In this document: in pieces, positions 7,106-16,389 of the stretch
Numbering within the stretch: the stretch's first letter is position 1
How the letters are laid out: each line of letters starts with the position of its first letter
Assembly: GCF_000016665.1 (NCBI RefSeq)
Contig: NC_009523.1
Span: forward strand, 3,533,501-3,597,500
Origin: Roseiflexus sp. RS-1
GTDB taxonomy: Bacteria; Chloroflexota; Chloroflexia; Chloroflexales; Roseiflexaceae
Length of the DNA stretch: 64,000 nucleotides
Direction of reading: 5' to 3'
Made by a program: the position numbers and the translations under genes
Notes under the pieces: model-generated
What the model saw: the letters and a program-made list of their open reading frames with translations, nothing else
What the model was told of the DNA's origin: nothing
Database searches by the model: none

Positions 7106-8110
7106 ATGATTGATGATGCGTTCGTGTTCGACGGTGTGTGCCACGTCTTCAACTTCGATAAGTCCAATGCGTTCGGCAAGCCGGGGGAGATGTTCATCGA
7201 GCATCTGTACGCCTTTCATCAGGTGCTCAACGCTCCCGGCGAGAAGACTCTCACCCGTGAAGAGTACATGCGCGAATGGACGGCGGATGAAATCGCGCGC
7301 ATGGTTTTCGACGAAAGCCCCACCGACATGATCATTGCGCAGCCGTTGCCGCTGACCGATCTGTTCAAGGACGGGCTTTCGAGTTGGGAAAAGTGCGCGG
7401 CGATGGCGCGCAAATATCCCGATCGGACGATCTTCTGGGGATCGATCAACCCGCTCGAAGGAAAGAAGGCGCTCGATCTGATGGAGATTCAGGTCAAGGA
7501 GTACGGCGCCCGTGGGTTCAAACTCTACAATGTGCGCTATGACTACGGTCAGCCGTTCCCGTGGCGCATGGACGATCCACGGGTGGCGTTTCCGGTCTTC
7601 GAGAAGGCGCTCGAACTGGGTGTCAACATCATTGGAGTCCACAAAGGCGTTCCGCTGGGACCGCAACCGGTTGAACACACCCAGGCGTGGGACATGGACG
7701 GCGCAGCTGCCAGGTTCCCGGAGATCAATTTCGTTATCTTCCACGTCGGATTACCGTTCATCGATGAGATCTGCTGGCAGTTGGTGCGCTATCCGAACCT
7801 CTACGCTTCGATTGCGGCGACAGTCAACTTTGTTGTGCGCTCACCGCGCGTCTTTGCCGAGACCATGGCAAAACTGCTCTTCTGGTGCGGCGAAGATAAA
7901 ATCATCTACGGCGGAGAGACGCCGATCTGGCATCCGCGCGGCGCGCTGAAAGCGTTCTGGGAGTTTGAACTGCCGGACGACATCGTGCAGGGGTATGGAT
8001 GCGGGCAGTTGACGAAGGAGGCGAAGAAGAAGATCCTCGGACTGAATCTGGCACGTCTCCACGGGATCGATGTCGAGGAGAAGAAACGCAGCCTGGGGCT
8101 GGCAGCGTAG
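7106..8110 (+). CDS. Amidohydrolase-2 family TIM-barrel hydrolase/decarboxylase
   Basis: A 334-residue protein. The start at 7106 is set by GAGGAGGA at 7093-7100; the open frame continues upstream into the DUF59 gene and is not used. Amidohydrolase-2 (ACMSD-like) features: N-terminal strand FVFDGVCHVFNF, barrel strand RGFKLYNVRYDY, IIGVHKG, FVIFHVGLP and a C-terminal YGGETPIWHP. The usual N-terminal HxH is HVF, with only one histidine, and the usual GSD near the C-terminus is GGET, so the metal site is changed. It may be metal-independent or use other ligands. The substrate is unknown. Confidence 0.8.
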   Translation: MIDDAFVFDGVCHVFNFDKSNAFGKPGEMFIEHLYAFHQVLNAPGEKTLTREEYMREWTADEIARMVFDESPTDMIIAQPLPLTDLFKDGLSSWEKCAAMARKYPDRTIFWGSINPLEGKKALDLMEIQVKEYGARGFKLYNVRYDYGQPFPWRMDDPRVAFPVFEKALELGVNIIGVHKGVPLGPQPVEHTQAWDMDGAAARFPEINFVIFHVGLPFIDEICWQLVRYPNLYASIAATVNFVVRSPRVFAETMAKLLFWCGEDKIIYGGETPIWHPRGALKAFWEFELPDDIVQGYGCGQLTKEAKKKILGLNLARLHGIDVEEKKRSLGLAA

Positions 8111-8153
8111 ATTTCGGTTGGGATGTGTGGTGGGATGAGGGTCATTTTCCCTC

Positions 8154-8181
8154 TTGACATCACGCCAGAATCCACTACAAT
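8154..8181 (+). promoter_or_regulatory. Strong sigma-70 promoter of a structured leader RNA
   Basis: TTGACA (8154-8159), 16-bp spacer, TACAAT (8176-8181). Start of transcription is expected near 8188, immediately before a perfect hairpin. One of the best promoters in the window. Confidence 0.8.
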
Positions 8182-8187
8182 ACGTTC

Positions 8188-8482
8188 CTGGCGCCTGTGC
8201 GCCATAGGTGTTCGTGCTCTCCGGCAAAAATCCGCGCAAGGATGCAGCGTGATTTTTGGAGCGCCATCAGAGAACGGTTCATCTTCGCATGAACGGATGG
8301 TCCCGGTAGAGCGTTCAGGAAGAGTGTATGGACGGTAAAGCCAACTTATCCTGCCGCGACCTGTCGCGCCCGGAGTCGATGCACTCCCCGGCGTGCGGGT
8401 GTGCGCCTGCCGTTCGAGATAGTCTCCTCTGACGAACCTCTGTTGCATGCGCCCCCGCACGTCGAATGTGCGGGGGTTTTTT
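8188..8482 (+). ncRNA. Structured non-coding RNA or riboswitch-like leader, class unknown
   Basis: About 295 nt between a strong promoter and a perfect terminator, with no plausible reading frame. Predicted stems: TGGCGC/GCGCCA (8189-8194/8199-8204, 4-nt loop); AAAAATC/GATTTTT (8226-8232/8251-8257); GTTCAT/ATGAAC (8279-8284/8291-8296, CTTCGC loop); GGAGT/ACTCC (8372-8376/8383-8387); GTTCG/CGAAC (8412-8416/8432-8436). CGTGCGGG at 8392-8399 is perfectly complementary to CCCGCACG in the left arm of the terminator, so an antiterminator is possible. The decarboxylase gene starts 98 nt after the terminator. It could be a riboswitch or attenuator for that gene, or an independent small RNA. I do not see T-box, cobalamin, TPP, SAM or glycine consensus. 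Confidence 0.6.
8452..8482 (+). terminator. Intrinsic terminator of the leader RNA
   Basis: CCCCCGCAC (8452-8460) pairs with GTGCGGGGG (8468-8476) around a 7-nt loop and is followed by TTTTTT (8477-8482). Textbook Rho-independent terminator placed before the decarboxylase gene. Confidence 0.9.
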
Positions 8483-8580
8483 GTGTCCCCTTGTCTGCCG
8501 GGTGAGTCTGGTCGCATGTTCTGGACTCGTTTTGCTGGCGCTTCTGCCAGCCTCGTGCAGATGAAGGAGGTTCACTCCAA

Positions 8581-10149
8581 TTGAATGGGCAGCCCTACGT
8601 CACCGCGTTCACCGACCGTTATGGCGTCGGCCCTGAAGGACAGATCAACGATTTCATCAGCCGTCGTGGCGACCGATTGCTTCTGGCGGATCAGATAGAC
8701 CTCAATGCGATGGTGGCGCGCTACGGCGCGCCGCTAGAGGTCGCGTATTGCCCGCAGATCACGCTTCAGATCGAGCGGATGCTGGCATGGGCGGACGACG
8801 CGCGCATGCGGAGCGGGTATGTCGGCGGTTTTATCTATGCGTATGCGACGAAAGCCAACTTTGCCGAAGAGGTTGTGCGCACTGCCATCGGCGCTGGCGC
8901 CCACTACGAAACCTCCGCAGCCGCCGATGTGACTATCGCGCATCGCCTGTGGCAGCAGGGAGTGTTGCCGTCGGATCGATACATCTTCTGCAACGGCTCG
9001 AAGGACGATGCCTACCTGGCTGCGATCAGTGCGTTGCGTCGTGCTGGCTTCGCGCGTGTTGTGCCGGTCATCGATGACCTGGACGAACTGGAGACACTGC
9101 TGGCGATGTGCCGCGAACCGTTGCTGCTCGGTGTACGGGAGCGCCACGCGCCTGCCGATGTCGATGCAGATCATCCCGGTGGTGAACGGTTTGGCTTGAC
9201 GCCGGACGAGATTGAGCAGGTTGTGGAACGACTGCGCCATACGCCGCACCGCCTGGTGATGTACCACGCAATGGTTGGGAGTCAGATCGAGGATGCCGAT
9301 CGCTGGAATATGCGGCTGGCGCGTTCGGCTGAGGCGTATGCTCGCCTGCGACAGCAGGCGCCATCGCTGATGCTGTTCAACTTTGGCGGCGGCATGCCGA
9401 CGTCCGCCTATTCGCTCGATTTTCGTTTTGACTACGTCGGTTTTCTCGAGCGCCTGATGCGCACGCTGGCGTCGACCTGCGCTGCCCATAATGTGCCGCA
9501 ACCAACCCTGGTTGGCGAGTTTGGTCGCTATACCGTTGCGTCGCACAATGTCTTCATCATGGAAGTCGGACGGGTCAAGCGTGGGCAGGGTGATGCGCCG
9601 GATTGGGTGTTAATCAACGGCAGCCTGATGGTGTCGCTGCCTGATAGCCTGATCGTGCCGGGTCAGGAGTTCATCATCCTGCCGCTGGATGGATGGGATC
9701 GTCCGGTGCGCCCGGTGCGCCTTGCCGGTCGCCTGACGTGCGACAGTGACGACTTTTTCCCGCGACCGGGAGCGCCGCCGCTGTTGCTGCCCGATCCCTA
9801 TCCTGGTCAAAAGATCGCATTCTTTGGCGTCGGCGCCTACCAGCAGATGATTGCCGGGCGGGGTGGGGCGCATCACTGCCTGACGCCGGAAATGCGACGC
9901 ATTATTATCGAACGCGACGAAGACGCACTGGTGGTGCGCGAGGTTGCGCCCCAGAACCTGGGACAGATTATGGCGCTGCTGGGGTATGCCTGTGAAACAC
10001 TGGAATTGCCGGTGCATCAACCGGTGCGTGCACCGGTGGAGCGACGGGTGGTGCGCGAGCCTTTGCGCCTGCTCCGTTCGGCGCGACGGCGGAACATGCC
10101 GCGTGGCGCGCCGCCGCCGCGTTACGGCAGTGCGGCACGGCATATGTGA
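8581..10149 (+). CDS. PLP-dependent fold-III decarboxylase (arginine/ornithine/DAP decarboxylase family)
   Basis: A 522-residue protein. No ATG or GTG suits the N-terminus; TTG at 8581 follows AAGGAGG with a 10-nt spacer. The Schiff-base lysine is Lys91 in YATKANF. Further fold-III alanine-racemase barrel features are HYETSAAADV, FCNGSKDD (as in biosynthetic arginine decarboxylase), FNFGGGMPTS (phosphate-binding glycines) and GEFGRYTVASHNV. The C-terminal beta domain carries the CDSDDFF substrate motif region. Length lies between DAP decarboxylase (about 420) and SpeA (about 630). The SpeA-like motifs make arginine decarboxylation, and so polyamine synthesis, the best guess. The structured leader just upstream may control it. 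Confidence 0.8.
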   Translation: MNGQPYVTAFTDRYGVGPEGQINDFISRRGDRLLLADQIDLNAMVARYGAPLEVAYCPQITLQIERMLAWADDARMRSGYVGGFIYAYATKANFAEEVVRTAIGAGAHYETSAAADVTIAHRLWQQGVLPSDRYIFCNGSKDDAYLAAISALRRAGFARVVPVIDDLDELETLLAMCREPLLLGVRERHAPADVDADHPGGERFGLTPDEIEQVVERLRHTPHRLVMYHAMVGSQIEDADRWNMRLARSAEAYARLRQQAPSLMLFNFGGGMPTSAYSLDFRFDYVGFLERLMRTLASTCAAHNVPQPTLVGEFGRYTVASHNVFIMEVGRVKRGQGDAPDWVLINGSLMVSLPDSLIVPGQEFIILPLDGWDRPVRPVRLAGRLTCDSDDFFPRPGAPPLLLPDPYPGQKIAFFGVGAYQQMIAGRGGAHHCLTPEMRRIIIERDEDALVVREVAPQNLGQIMALLGYACETLELPVHQPVRAPVERRVVREPLRLLRSARRRNMPRGAPPPRYGSAARHM

Positions 10150-10169
10150 ATGTCGTTACGGATAACCGG

Positions 10170-10191
10170 GCGCCGTTGCGTTCAACGGCGC
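10170..10191. terminator. Bidirectional hairpin between convergent genes
   Basis: GCGCCGTTG (10170-10178) pairs perfectly with CAACGGCGC (10183-10191) around CGTT. It lies between the decarboxylase stop and the glycosyltransferase stop (10191-10193). There is no T-tract, so its terminator role is inferred. Confidence 0.5.
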
Positions 10192-11402
10192 TACACTTCG
10201 TTGATACACACCCGATCGCGCGCCTGCGCCACCCGCTCGCACACGGCAATCAGGCGCGCTGCGCGCCATGTGTAGGTGTAGGGCGCCACGCGCTCACGCC
10301 CGCGTTGCGCCAGCGTCTGTCGCAGCGCAGAATCGTCGAGCAGGGTGCGCAGCGCAGCCGCCAGCGCCGCAACATCGCCGCGGGGAACGTGCAGTGCGCC
10401 GTCTCCTCCGGTAATCTCGCGCAGCGCCGGAAGATCGGGACACACCACTGCACGTTCCATCGCCATGTATTCGAACAATTTCAACGGCGACGCCGTTACG
10501 TCGGTGACCGTATCGGGAATGACCAGCACATCGGCGGCGGACAGGTAAAGCGGCACCCGATCCTGCGGTTGTGTGCCGATGAACGTCACCCGCTCGCCGA
10601 TCCCCAGACGCTGCGCCTGCCCGGCGAGCGCCGTGCGTTCGGCGTCGCGTCCGCCGACCAGGATCAGGCGCGCGCCTGGCGTGTCAACCAGGGCGTTGAG
10701 CAGCAGGTCAACCCCACGGTAAGCGAAGGTCAGCCCGGCATAGACTATCGTGGGTTCATCCGGCAGACCAAGCGCCCGTCGGGCGGCATTGCAGTCTTGC
10801 GGCGCGTAGCGTGTTTCATCGTAGGCGTCGGGGAGCACAGCAACTTCGCAAGGGTCACGCAATCCAGTCGATGCCAGCATATCACGGAACGTGGCGGTGA
10901 GTGACGTCAATGCCGCAGGGCGCGTCAGCGTCAGGCGGTCGATCAGGTGCAGCAGCGGTTGCGCCCAGCCTTCTTTCGCGCGCGATGGGTTGCGGCTTTC
11001 CAGATCGTGCACCTCATACACCACGCGCGCGCCGGTCAGACGCGGCGCCAGCAGCGCGAGCCACAGCGCACAGATCACTTCACGCACATAAATGACATCA
11101 AAGCGCTGGCGACGCGCCAGGCGCAGCCAGGTCAGCAGCGCCAGCACCATCCAGGCATAGGCGCTGCGCTCGGCATAGTACCAGAGGGTGGAACGATAGA
11201 CCCGTGACAGACGACCGATTCCGATGCGTGGCAGGTGGAGCGCCAACCCGTCGAACGCGCCTAGACCGGATTCGATGCGCGGTACAATCGCCAGTGTGTC
11301 CGGCGCTAGCGTTTTGAGCGCCCGCAGCGTGGCATACGTCTGCACGGCATTGGCAGAGCGCAGTTTGAGACTGTTGGGATAGGCGACGTAGCAGATGCGC
11401 AT
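10191..11402 (-). CDS. Glycosyltransferase, GT4-like (GT-B fold)
   Basis: A 403-residue protein. The start at 11402 (MRICYVAYPN) fits the first beta strand of GT-B enzymes and follows AAGGGG; an open frame continues upstream but overlaps the preceding gene. N-terminal acceptor domain; after it come ALTSLTATFRDMLAS and VLPDAYDETRY. The donor-binding domain has IVYAGLTFAYRGVDLLL, LILVGG, VTFIGTQPQDRVPLYL and the EX7E-type stretch SPLKLFEYMAMERAVVCPD. It starts 5 nt after the stop of the neighbouring GT4 gene, so the two are one operon, probably adding sugars to a lipid carrier or a surface glycan. Acceptor and sugar unknown. Confidence 0.88.
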   Translation of the reverse strand: MRICYVAYPNSLKLRSANAVQTYATLRALKTLAPDTLAIVPRIESGLGAFDGLALHLPRIGIGRLSRVYRSTLWYYAERSAYAWMVLALLTWLRLARRQRFDVIYVREVICALWLALLAPRLTGARVVYEVHDLESRNPSRAKEGWAQPLLHLIDRLTLTRPAALTSLTATFRDMLASTGLRDPCEVAVLPDAYDETRYAPQDCNAARRALGLPDEPTIVYAGLTFAYRGVDLLLNALVDTPGARLILVGGRDAERTALAGQAQRLGIGERVTFIGTQPQDRVPLYLSAADVLVIPDTVTDVTASPLKLFEYMAMERAVVCPDLPALREITGGDGALHVPRGDVAALAAALRTLLDDSALRQTLAQRGRERVAPYTYTWRAARLIAVCERVAQARDRVCINEV

Positions 11403-11407
11403 GGGGA

Positions 11408-12670
11408 TTACCCCTTGTGCGTGGAAGGAACGCTCTTGCCCGACAGGAACGGCTCGTAGAGACGCAACAATTGCCCGGCGATCGTCTGCGAATTGAACGC
11501 TGCCGCCATAACCGGTCCGCGCTGCGCATACCTCTCCCACAGCGACCGGTCACGAAGCAACCGCACCAACGCCTCACCAATGGCGGCGCCGCTGCGTGGC
11601 GCCACGACGATCCCGCAATCCGCTTCGGCGACATAATCACTGACGCCGGTAGTGCGGGTGACGATGGGTGGGGCGCCGACCGCTGCCGCTTCGACCACCA
11701 CCCGACTGAACGACTCGGCGACCGAGGGAACAACGACCGTATCGGCGGCTGCGAGATGCGCCATTGTCTGATCATGCGGAATGCCGCCGGTGAATGTGAT
11801 GAACGGCGCAACGCCCAGTTCCTGCGCGCGTTGCTTCAGGTATGCGCCATAGTCGCCAAATCGCTTCGTGCTGCGGTCTGGTCCCACAATCACGACCTGC
11901 AGATCGATCCCGCCCTCGCGCGCATATGGAATGGCTTCCACCAGATATTCGATCCCTTTGAAGGGATGGAGCCGGTTCAGGCTTACAACAATTGGACGTG
12001 CAGGGTCGAGACCGTAGCGCGCACAGATGTCGGCTCTGCACTGCTGACGCAATGCGTCGAGGTCTATGCCAGGAGGCGGATAACTATCGGCAGTAATATT
12101 ATAGGGAATAGCGGTCACTTTTGCGGGCTGAGCGCCCAGACGCACCGCCAGCGAACGGATCTGCGGCGAATCGGCGCGCAACACAGCAGCCTGGCGGAAG
12201 ACGAACGGCAGGATCATACGAACCGCAAGAAAGCGCCCATACCCGTAATCGAACTCCGGCACGCTCATAATATCGGCGCCGGGCAGTGTGATCGCTAATG
12301 GTGGGCAGTGACGACGCCGCGCCAGCGCTGCGATGAACCCAAGCGGGAATGCCGTTTCGATATGCACCAGGTCGTACCGTCGCGCGGCAATGAACCGTCG
12401 GAAATGCACCAGCGCCCCTGCCAGATACGGATACCCGGTCGGCAACGCCAGTGCATGGTTCATCACTTTTAAGGCGCGGGGCGAACTCACCGGCAGACGA
12501 TGAACGAGGATACCTTCTTGAACTTCGCTGATCAGACGGGAGATGCCAGCGGTGAGTGTGATCACCTCAGCATCGACCCCCTCTGCGCGCCAGGCAGCTA
12601 TGACCTCGGCATGGATGCGGTTCCCCATCAGCGCGGGATCGTAACGGGGAATGAAGTAGAGAATTGTCAT
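11408..12670 (-). CDS. Glycosyltransferase, GT4 family (GT-B fold)
   Basis: A 420-residue protein and the first gene of the two-gene glycosyltransferase operon. N-terminal domain: ILYFIPRYDPALMGNRIHAEV, LVHIETAFPLGFIAAL. Donor domain: IVVSLNRLHPFKGIEYLVEA, LQVVIVGPD, ITFTGGIPHDQTMAHLAAADTV and the E-x7-E motif SFSRVVVEAAAVGAPPIV. It probably uses a nucleotide-activated sugar with retention of configuration, as GT4 enzymes do. No signal peptide; a hydrophobic patch near residue 150 suggests loose membrane contact. A 153-bp divergent region separates it from the GGDEF gene. Confidence 0.9.
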   Translation of the reverse strand: MTILYFIPRYDPALMGNRIHAEVIAAWRAEGVDAEVITLTAGISRLISEVQEGILVHRLPVSSPRALKVMNHALALPTGYPYLAGALVHFRRFIAARRYDLVHIETAFPLGFIAALARRRHCPPLAITLPGADIMSVPEFDYGYGRFLAVRMILPFVFRQAAVLRADSPQIRSLAVRLGAQPAKVTAIPYNITADSYPPPGIDLDALRQQCRADICARYGLDPARPIVVSLNRLHPFKGIEYLVEAIPYAREGGIDLQVVIVGPDRSTKRFGDYGAYLKQRAQELGVAPFITFTGGIPHDQTMAHLAAADTVVVPSVAESFSRVVVEAAAVGAPPIVTRTTGVSDYVAEADCGIVVAPRSGAAIGEALVRLLRDRSLWERYAQRGPVMAAAFNSQTIAGQLLRLYEPFLSGKSVPSTHKG

Positions 12671-12823
12671 AGTGTGTTAATCTATCACAATGATCGCGTG
12701 ACAGAGATGAATGCTTTTGCATGCTTCAGGAGTGTACCACACTCTCGCATACAGTTTTCACAACGCACGTTGAAGAAGAGGTAATGGTCGTGTGATAAGC
12801 TTTTGTTACAATGAGAGTGCGGA

Positions 12824-15181
12824 ATGCGCACCTGTCCCTGTGTGAAGATGCTGGCGCACCTCGTATCCGTGCCGTCACCTGTAGAAACCACTATGGATCT
12901 CGAATCGCTCCGTGCTGAGAATAACGCCTTGCGTGCTCGTATGCGCGAACTTGAGGACGAACTTCAGCGTCTTCAGAGGACGGCGCACACCGACCATCTC
13001 TCTTCTGGCGAATCTCGCACAGATTCCCCTGACTATTTCGCGGTATTGCACGAAACGGCGCTGGCGATCATGAGTCGCCTCGACCTGAACGATGTGCTTG
13101 AAACCATCATGATGCATGCAGCGCGTCTGGCAGGAGCGAATGACGGGTTTATCGATCTGCTGTCGCCCGATGGCACGTTGCTGGAGATGAAGATCGGCAT
13201 CGGTAAACATGCCCGGAATCGCGGCAGCGTGATCGCAATCAGTGAAGGTATCAGCGGACGTGTCTGTCAAACCGGTGCGCCCATGATGGTTGAGGACTAC
13301 CGCAACTGGGAAGGACGGGTGCGCTCGATCGATACGTCTGATTTCGGGACGGTCATTGCCGTGCCGCTGCGATTGAGATCGGCGATCATTGGGGTGTTGG
13401 GCGTTTCCTACGATACGCCGACCCTGGAAGGGTTCGAGTCGATCGTGACACTGCTGATGCGCTTCGCCGAACTTGCAGCAATTGCCATCGATAACGCGCG
13501 TCTCTATACAATCGCGCAGGAGGAACTGGCAGAACGCCGGCGTATCGAGAACGAAGTGCGCGCGAATGAGCAACGGATGCGCGATCTCTATGCCGTCACG
13601 CGACGGCAGGCGCAGGAGTTGCACCTGATCGGGCAGGTGCGCGAAGCCATGGCACGTGAGATCGATCTGCCCGCCCTGTTTCGTACCGTCGTTGAGTCGA
13701 TTGCGGCAACATTTGGATACTCGCTCGTCTGTCTCTATCTGCGCGACGGCGACGAACTGGCGCTCCAGCATCAGGTAGGCTATGCTGTTCAACTGGATCG
13801 CATTCCCTTCGGTCGAGGCGTCATCAGTCGCACGATCCTCAGCGGTCGGGCGACACTGATCGCCGATGTGCGCAGCGACCCGGATTTCATCGGTGTGATG
13901 GACAACATCGTATCGGAGATTTGCGTACCGCTGCGCGACCAGGATCGGGTCATTGGCGCGCTCAATATCGAAAGCACCGATAGTGTAGTGTTGACCGACG
14001 ACGATCTGCGCGTGATGACCGAACTGGCGGAGCACATCAACGTCGCCATCGAGCGCGCCCGGCTCTATGAACAATTGTGGCGGCGAGTGCAGCAACTCGA
14101 TGTCTTGTACGACATCATGACCGATATTACCGGCAATCTGGATCGCGATACGGTGCTGAAGGCAATCGTTGAGCGGACAATAGCCCTGCTGCGCGTCACG
14201 CACGGAATGATCGCTTTGTATGATCCAGAACAGAACAATTTACGGATTCATTACAGCGTCGGTATGAACCGTGATTACGCCGGTATGCGGATTGCGCCCG
14301 GCGAAGGCGTCATCGGCAGAGTAGCGCAGACGCGCCAGCCGCTCGTGGTCTATGACTACAACCAATGGGAGGGGCGCACGCCGCTGTTTCAGGAAATGCC
14401 GTCGTCAAATGTCCTTGGTGTGCCGCTGCTGTCCGGTGATGAATTGATCGGCACGCTGAGCGCTGGCGATTTCAATCTCAAGCGGGTGTTCACCGACGAC
14501 GACATACGTCTGCTCAGCATATTTGCGCAGCAGGCGACGATTGCCATCAAGAATGCGCGTTTGTTCGCCGAAGTGCAGCATCTGGCAATCACCGATCCAC
14601 TGATGGGCATCTACAACCGGCGCTACTTTTTCAGCGCGGCGACACGTGAATATGAGCGCGCGCGGCGTCATCATCACGCTCTGTCGGTGCTCATTGCCGA
14701 TCTCGACAATTTCAAGCAGATTAATGATCGCTATGGTCATCCGATTGGTGATCAGGTGTTGCAGGCGGTCAGCAGCATCTTTCGCCGTGAACTGCGCTCG
14801 ATTGACCTGCTTGCTCGCTATGGCGGCGAGGAAATTGTTGTGCTGCTGCCCGAAACCGATTGCAGCGGAGTTGTGCGGGTCGTCGAACGCCTGCGGTCGC
14901 GTCTGATGAGCGCGATACCGACCGAGCGCGGCGACGTGCACATCACCGCGAGTTTTGGCGCAGCGGTGAGTCAGCGTATCAGGACGCCGGATGTCGAGAC
15001 GCTGATCGCCTGCGCCGATCAGTCGTTGCTCTACGCCAAACAGCAGGGAAAGGATCGTCTGGTCATCTGGTGTGACATGTGTGATGCGGCCGGTCATTGC
15101 CCCCATATTGCGCCGCATATGTCGCCGCCCCGGGTGAGTACTATCTTCCTCTCGCCCGGGAAGCCGGACGAATCAGTGTGA
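12824..15181 (+). CDS. Diguanylate cyclase with three GAF domains
   Basis: A 785-residue cytosolic sensor if it starts at 12824; the ATG at 12893 (MDLESLRAEN), which opens a coiled coil, is an equally good start and has no clear ribosome-binding site either. TACAAT at 12807-12812 would put the RNA start very near 12824. GAF 1 about 75-225 (GLSG-type ISGRVCQTGAPMMV), GAF 2 about 275-425, GAF 3 about 435-590 (GEGVIGRVAQTRQPLVV). The C-terminal GGDEF domain has DLDNFKQINDRYGH, the active-site GGEEI at about 667 and an intact inhibitory I-site RSID five residues before it. It should make cyclic di-GMP in response to a ligand or redox cue and be product-inhibited. Confidence 0.9.
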   Translation: MRTCPCVKMLAHLVSVPSPVETTMDLESLRAENNALRARMRELEDELQRLQRTAHTDHLSSGESRTDSPDYFAVLHETALAIMSRLDLNDVLETIMMHAARLAGANDGFIDLLSPDGTLLEMKIGIGKHARNRGSVIAISEGISGRVCQTGAPMMVEDYRNWEGRVRSIDTSDFGTVIAVPLRLRSAIIGVLGVSYDTPTLEGFESIVTLLMRFAELAAIAIDNARLYTIAQEELAERRRIENEVRANEQRMRDLYAVTRRQAQELHLIGQVREAMAREIDLPALFRTVVESIAATFGYSLVCLYLRDGDELALQHQVGYAVQLDRIPFGRGVISRTILSGRATLIADVRSDPDFIGVMDNIVSEICVPLRDQDRVIGALNIESTDSVVLTDDDLRVMTELAEHINVAIERARLYEQLWRRVQQLDVLYDIMTDITGNLDRDTVLKAIVERTIALLRVTHGMIALYDPEQNNLRIHYSVGMNRDYAGMRIAPGEGVIGRVAQTRQPLVVYDYNQWEGRTPLFQEMPSSNVLGVPLLSGDELIGTLSAGDFNLKRVFTDDDIRLLSIFAQQATIAIKNARLFAEVQHLAITDPLMGIYNRRYFFSAATREYERARRHHHALSVLIADLDNFKQINDRYGHPIGDQVLQAVSSIFRRELRSIDLLARYGGEEIVVLLPETDCSGVVRVVERLRSRLMSAIPTERGDVHITASFGAAVSQRIRTPDVETLIACADQSLLYAKQQGKDRLVIWCDMCDAAGHCPHIAPHMSPPRVSTIFLSPGKPDESV

Positions 15182-15405
15182 GTCGCAGGGCAATCGGCTG
15201 CGCTGGCTACCACGGAGCGAAGGTGGTCTGTCCTTGCTGCAGGGCTGATGAAGATTGAGCATGTATAGCAGTTCTCACAAAGATTGGTCTTGTTGAACAG
15301 GGTTGAACACGCCATCGAAAGCAGACGCCTCGTGCGACATCTCTCCGCGTGCTCCGCGTCTCTGTGTGCATCGGACCGGCTCACGCGGAGTAACTGTGTT
15401 GCTTG

Positions 15406-16368
15406 TCAAGGGGCGCTCGTATGCACAGCCGGATCCCAGGGCTTTTGCTGACGCAATATTGCGCCGAGAATAGTCAGCAGCTTGCGCATCGCAGCGACGA
15501 TGGCGACCTTGCGCGGCTTGCCAGCTTGACACAGGCGCTGATCGAAGGCGCGCCTGACCAGACGGCGCCGCGTGGCCGCCAGGGTCGCCATGTACAACAC
15601 GCTGCGCACATCCCTCCTGCCGCCGGAGATATGCCGGGGTTTGTGCTGTGCGCCGCTCTGATTGGCATACGGCGCAACGCCCACAAAGGCCGCCGCTTCC
15701 TTGCGATTGATGGTCCCCAGTTCGGGCAGGCGGAGCAGCAGGTTCAGTGCGGTGATCGCGCCGATGCCGGGCACGCTTTCGAGCAGCTCCCGTTTCCGGC
15801 GCACCTCGTCGGTGCGCTCCGCCTCGTTGTCGAGTTCCTGCTCAAGCGCACGGATCTCCTGATCCAGCCAATCAATATGCTGCTGGATGCCCGGACGGAG
15901 GTTCGGCGCGGCAGCCGTCAACCGATTGATCTCAGCCGTCCGCATCTGAATCACCTGCTCCCGCCGGACCAGCAGGTCGCGCAAGGATGCGCGCTGCTCG
16001 TCCGTCGCTTGGTGGTGCGGCGGGCGCACCCGTTCGGCAAAGCGGGCGAGCAACCGGGCATCCAGGCGGTCGGTCTTCGCCTGGCGTCCTTCCGCGTGCG
16101 CCAGGGCGCGCACGCGGCGTGGCTGCACCCGCGCCGTCGGCACGCCAGCCTGGAGCAGTTGGGCGAACACCATGCGCTCCAGCCCGCCGGTCGCCTCCAG
16201 CACAATCAGGGTCGGCTGCAGGCGCTGGAGTCGCGTGACCAGGAGCTGGACACCTTCGTCGGTAGACGGTATCGTCTCGCGTGGCGCGTGCGGGTCGGCG
16301 CCAAACGCCACATCCAGCGTCTGTTTGGAGACATCAATGCCGATAAAGAGCGACTCACGGGAAGCCAT
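15406..16368 (-). CDS. IS110-family transposase (DEDD recombinase), copy 2
   Basis: 320 residues, same start context (AGGAGG before ATG) as copy 1. It keeps the family-like sequences RELLESVPGIGA and EAAAFVGVAPYANQSG where copy 1 has Arg, Asp and Val replacements, so this is the likelier active copy. DEDD residues and the C-terminal serine region are intact. The copies are inverted about 13.2 kb apart, so homologous recombination between them could invert everything from the DUF2961 gene to the GGDEF gene. Confidence 0.95.
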   Translation of the reverse strand: MASRESLFIGIDVSKQTLDVAFGADPHAPRETIPSTDEGVQLLVTRLQRLQPTLIVLEATGGLERMVFAQLLQAGVPTARVQPRRVRALAHAEGRQAKTDRLDARLLARFAERVRPPHHQATDEQRASLRDLLVRREQVIQMRTAEINRLTAAAPNLRPGIQQHIDWLDQEIRALEQELDNEAERTDEVRRKRELLESVPGIGAITALNLLLRLPELGTINRKEAAAFVGVAPYANQSGAQHKPRHISGGRRDVRSVLYMATLAATRRRLVRRAFDQRLCQAGKPRKVAIVAAMRKLLTILGAILRQQKPWDPAVHTSAP

Positions 16369-16389
16369 ACACAGAACCTCCTGAGGAAA

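Noticed and set aside
8188-8482. T-box or tmRNA/RNase P identity for the leader RNA
   Set aside because: GGATGGTCCCGG only loosely resembles the T-box core and no synthetase follows; no tRNA-like acceptor or T-arm and no conserved RNase P core were found.
14405-15118. Minus-strand frames across the GGDEF gene
   Set aside because: Shadow of GAF/GGDEF coding sequence.
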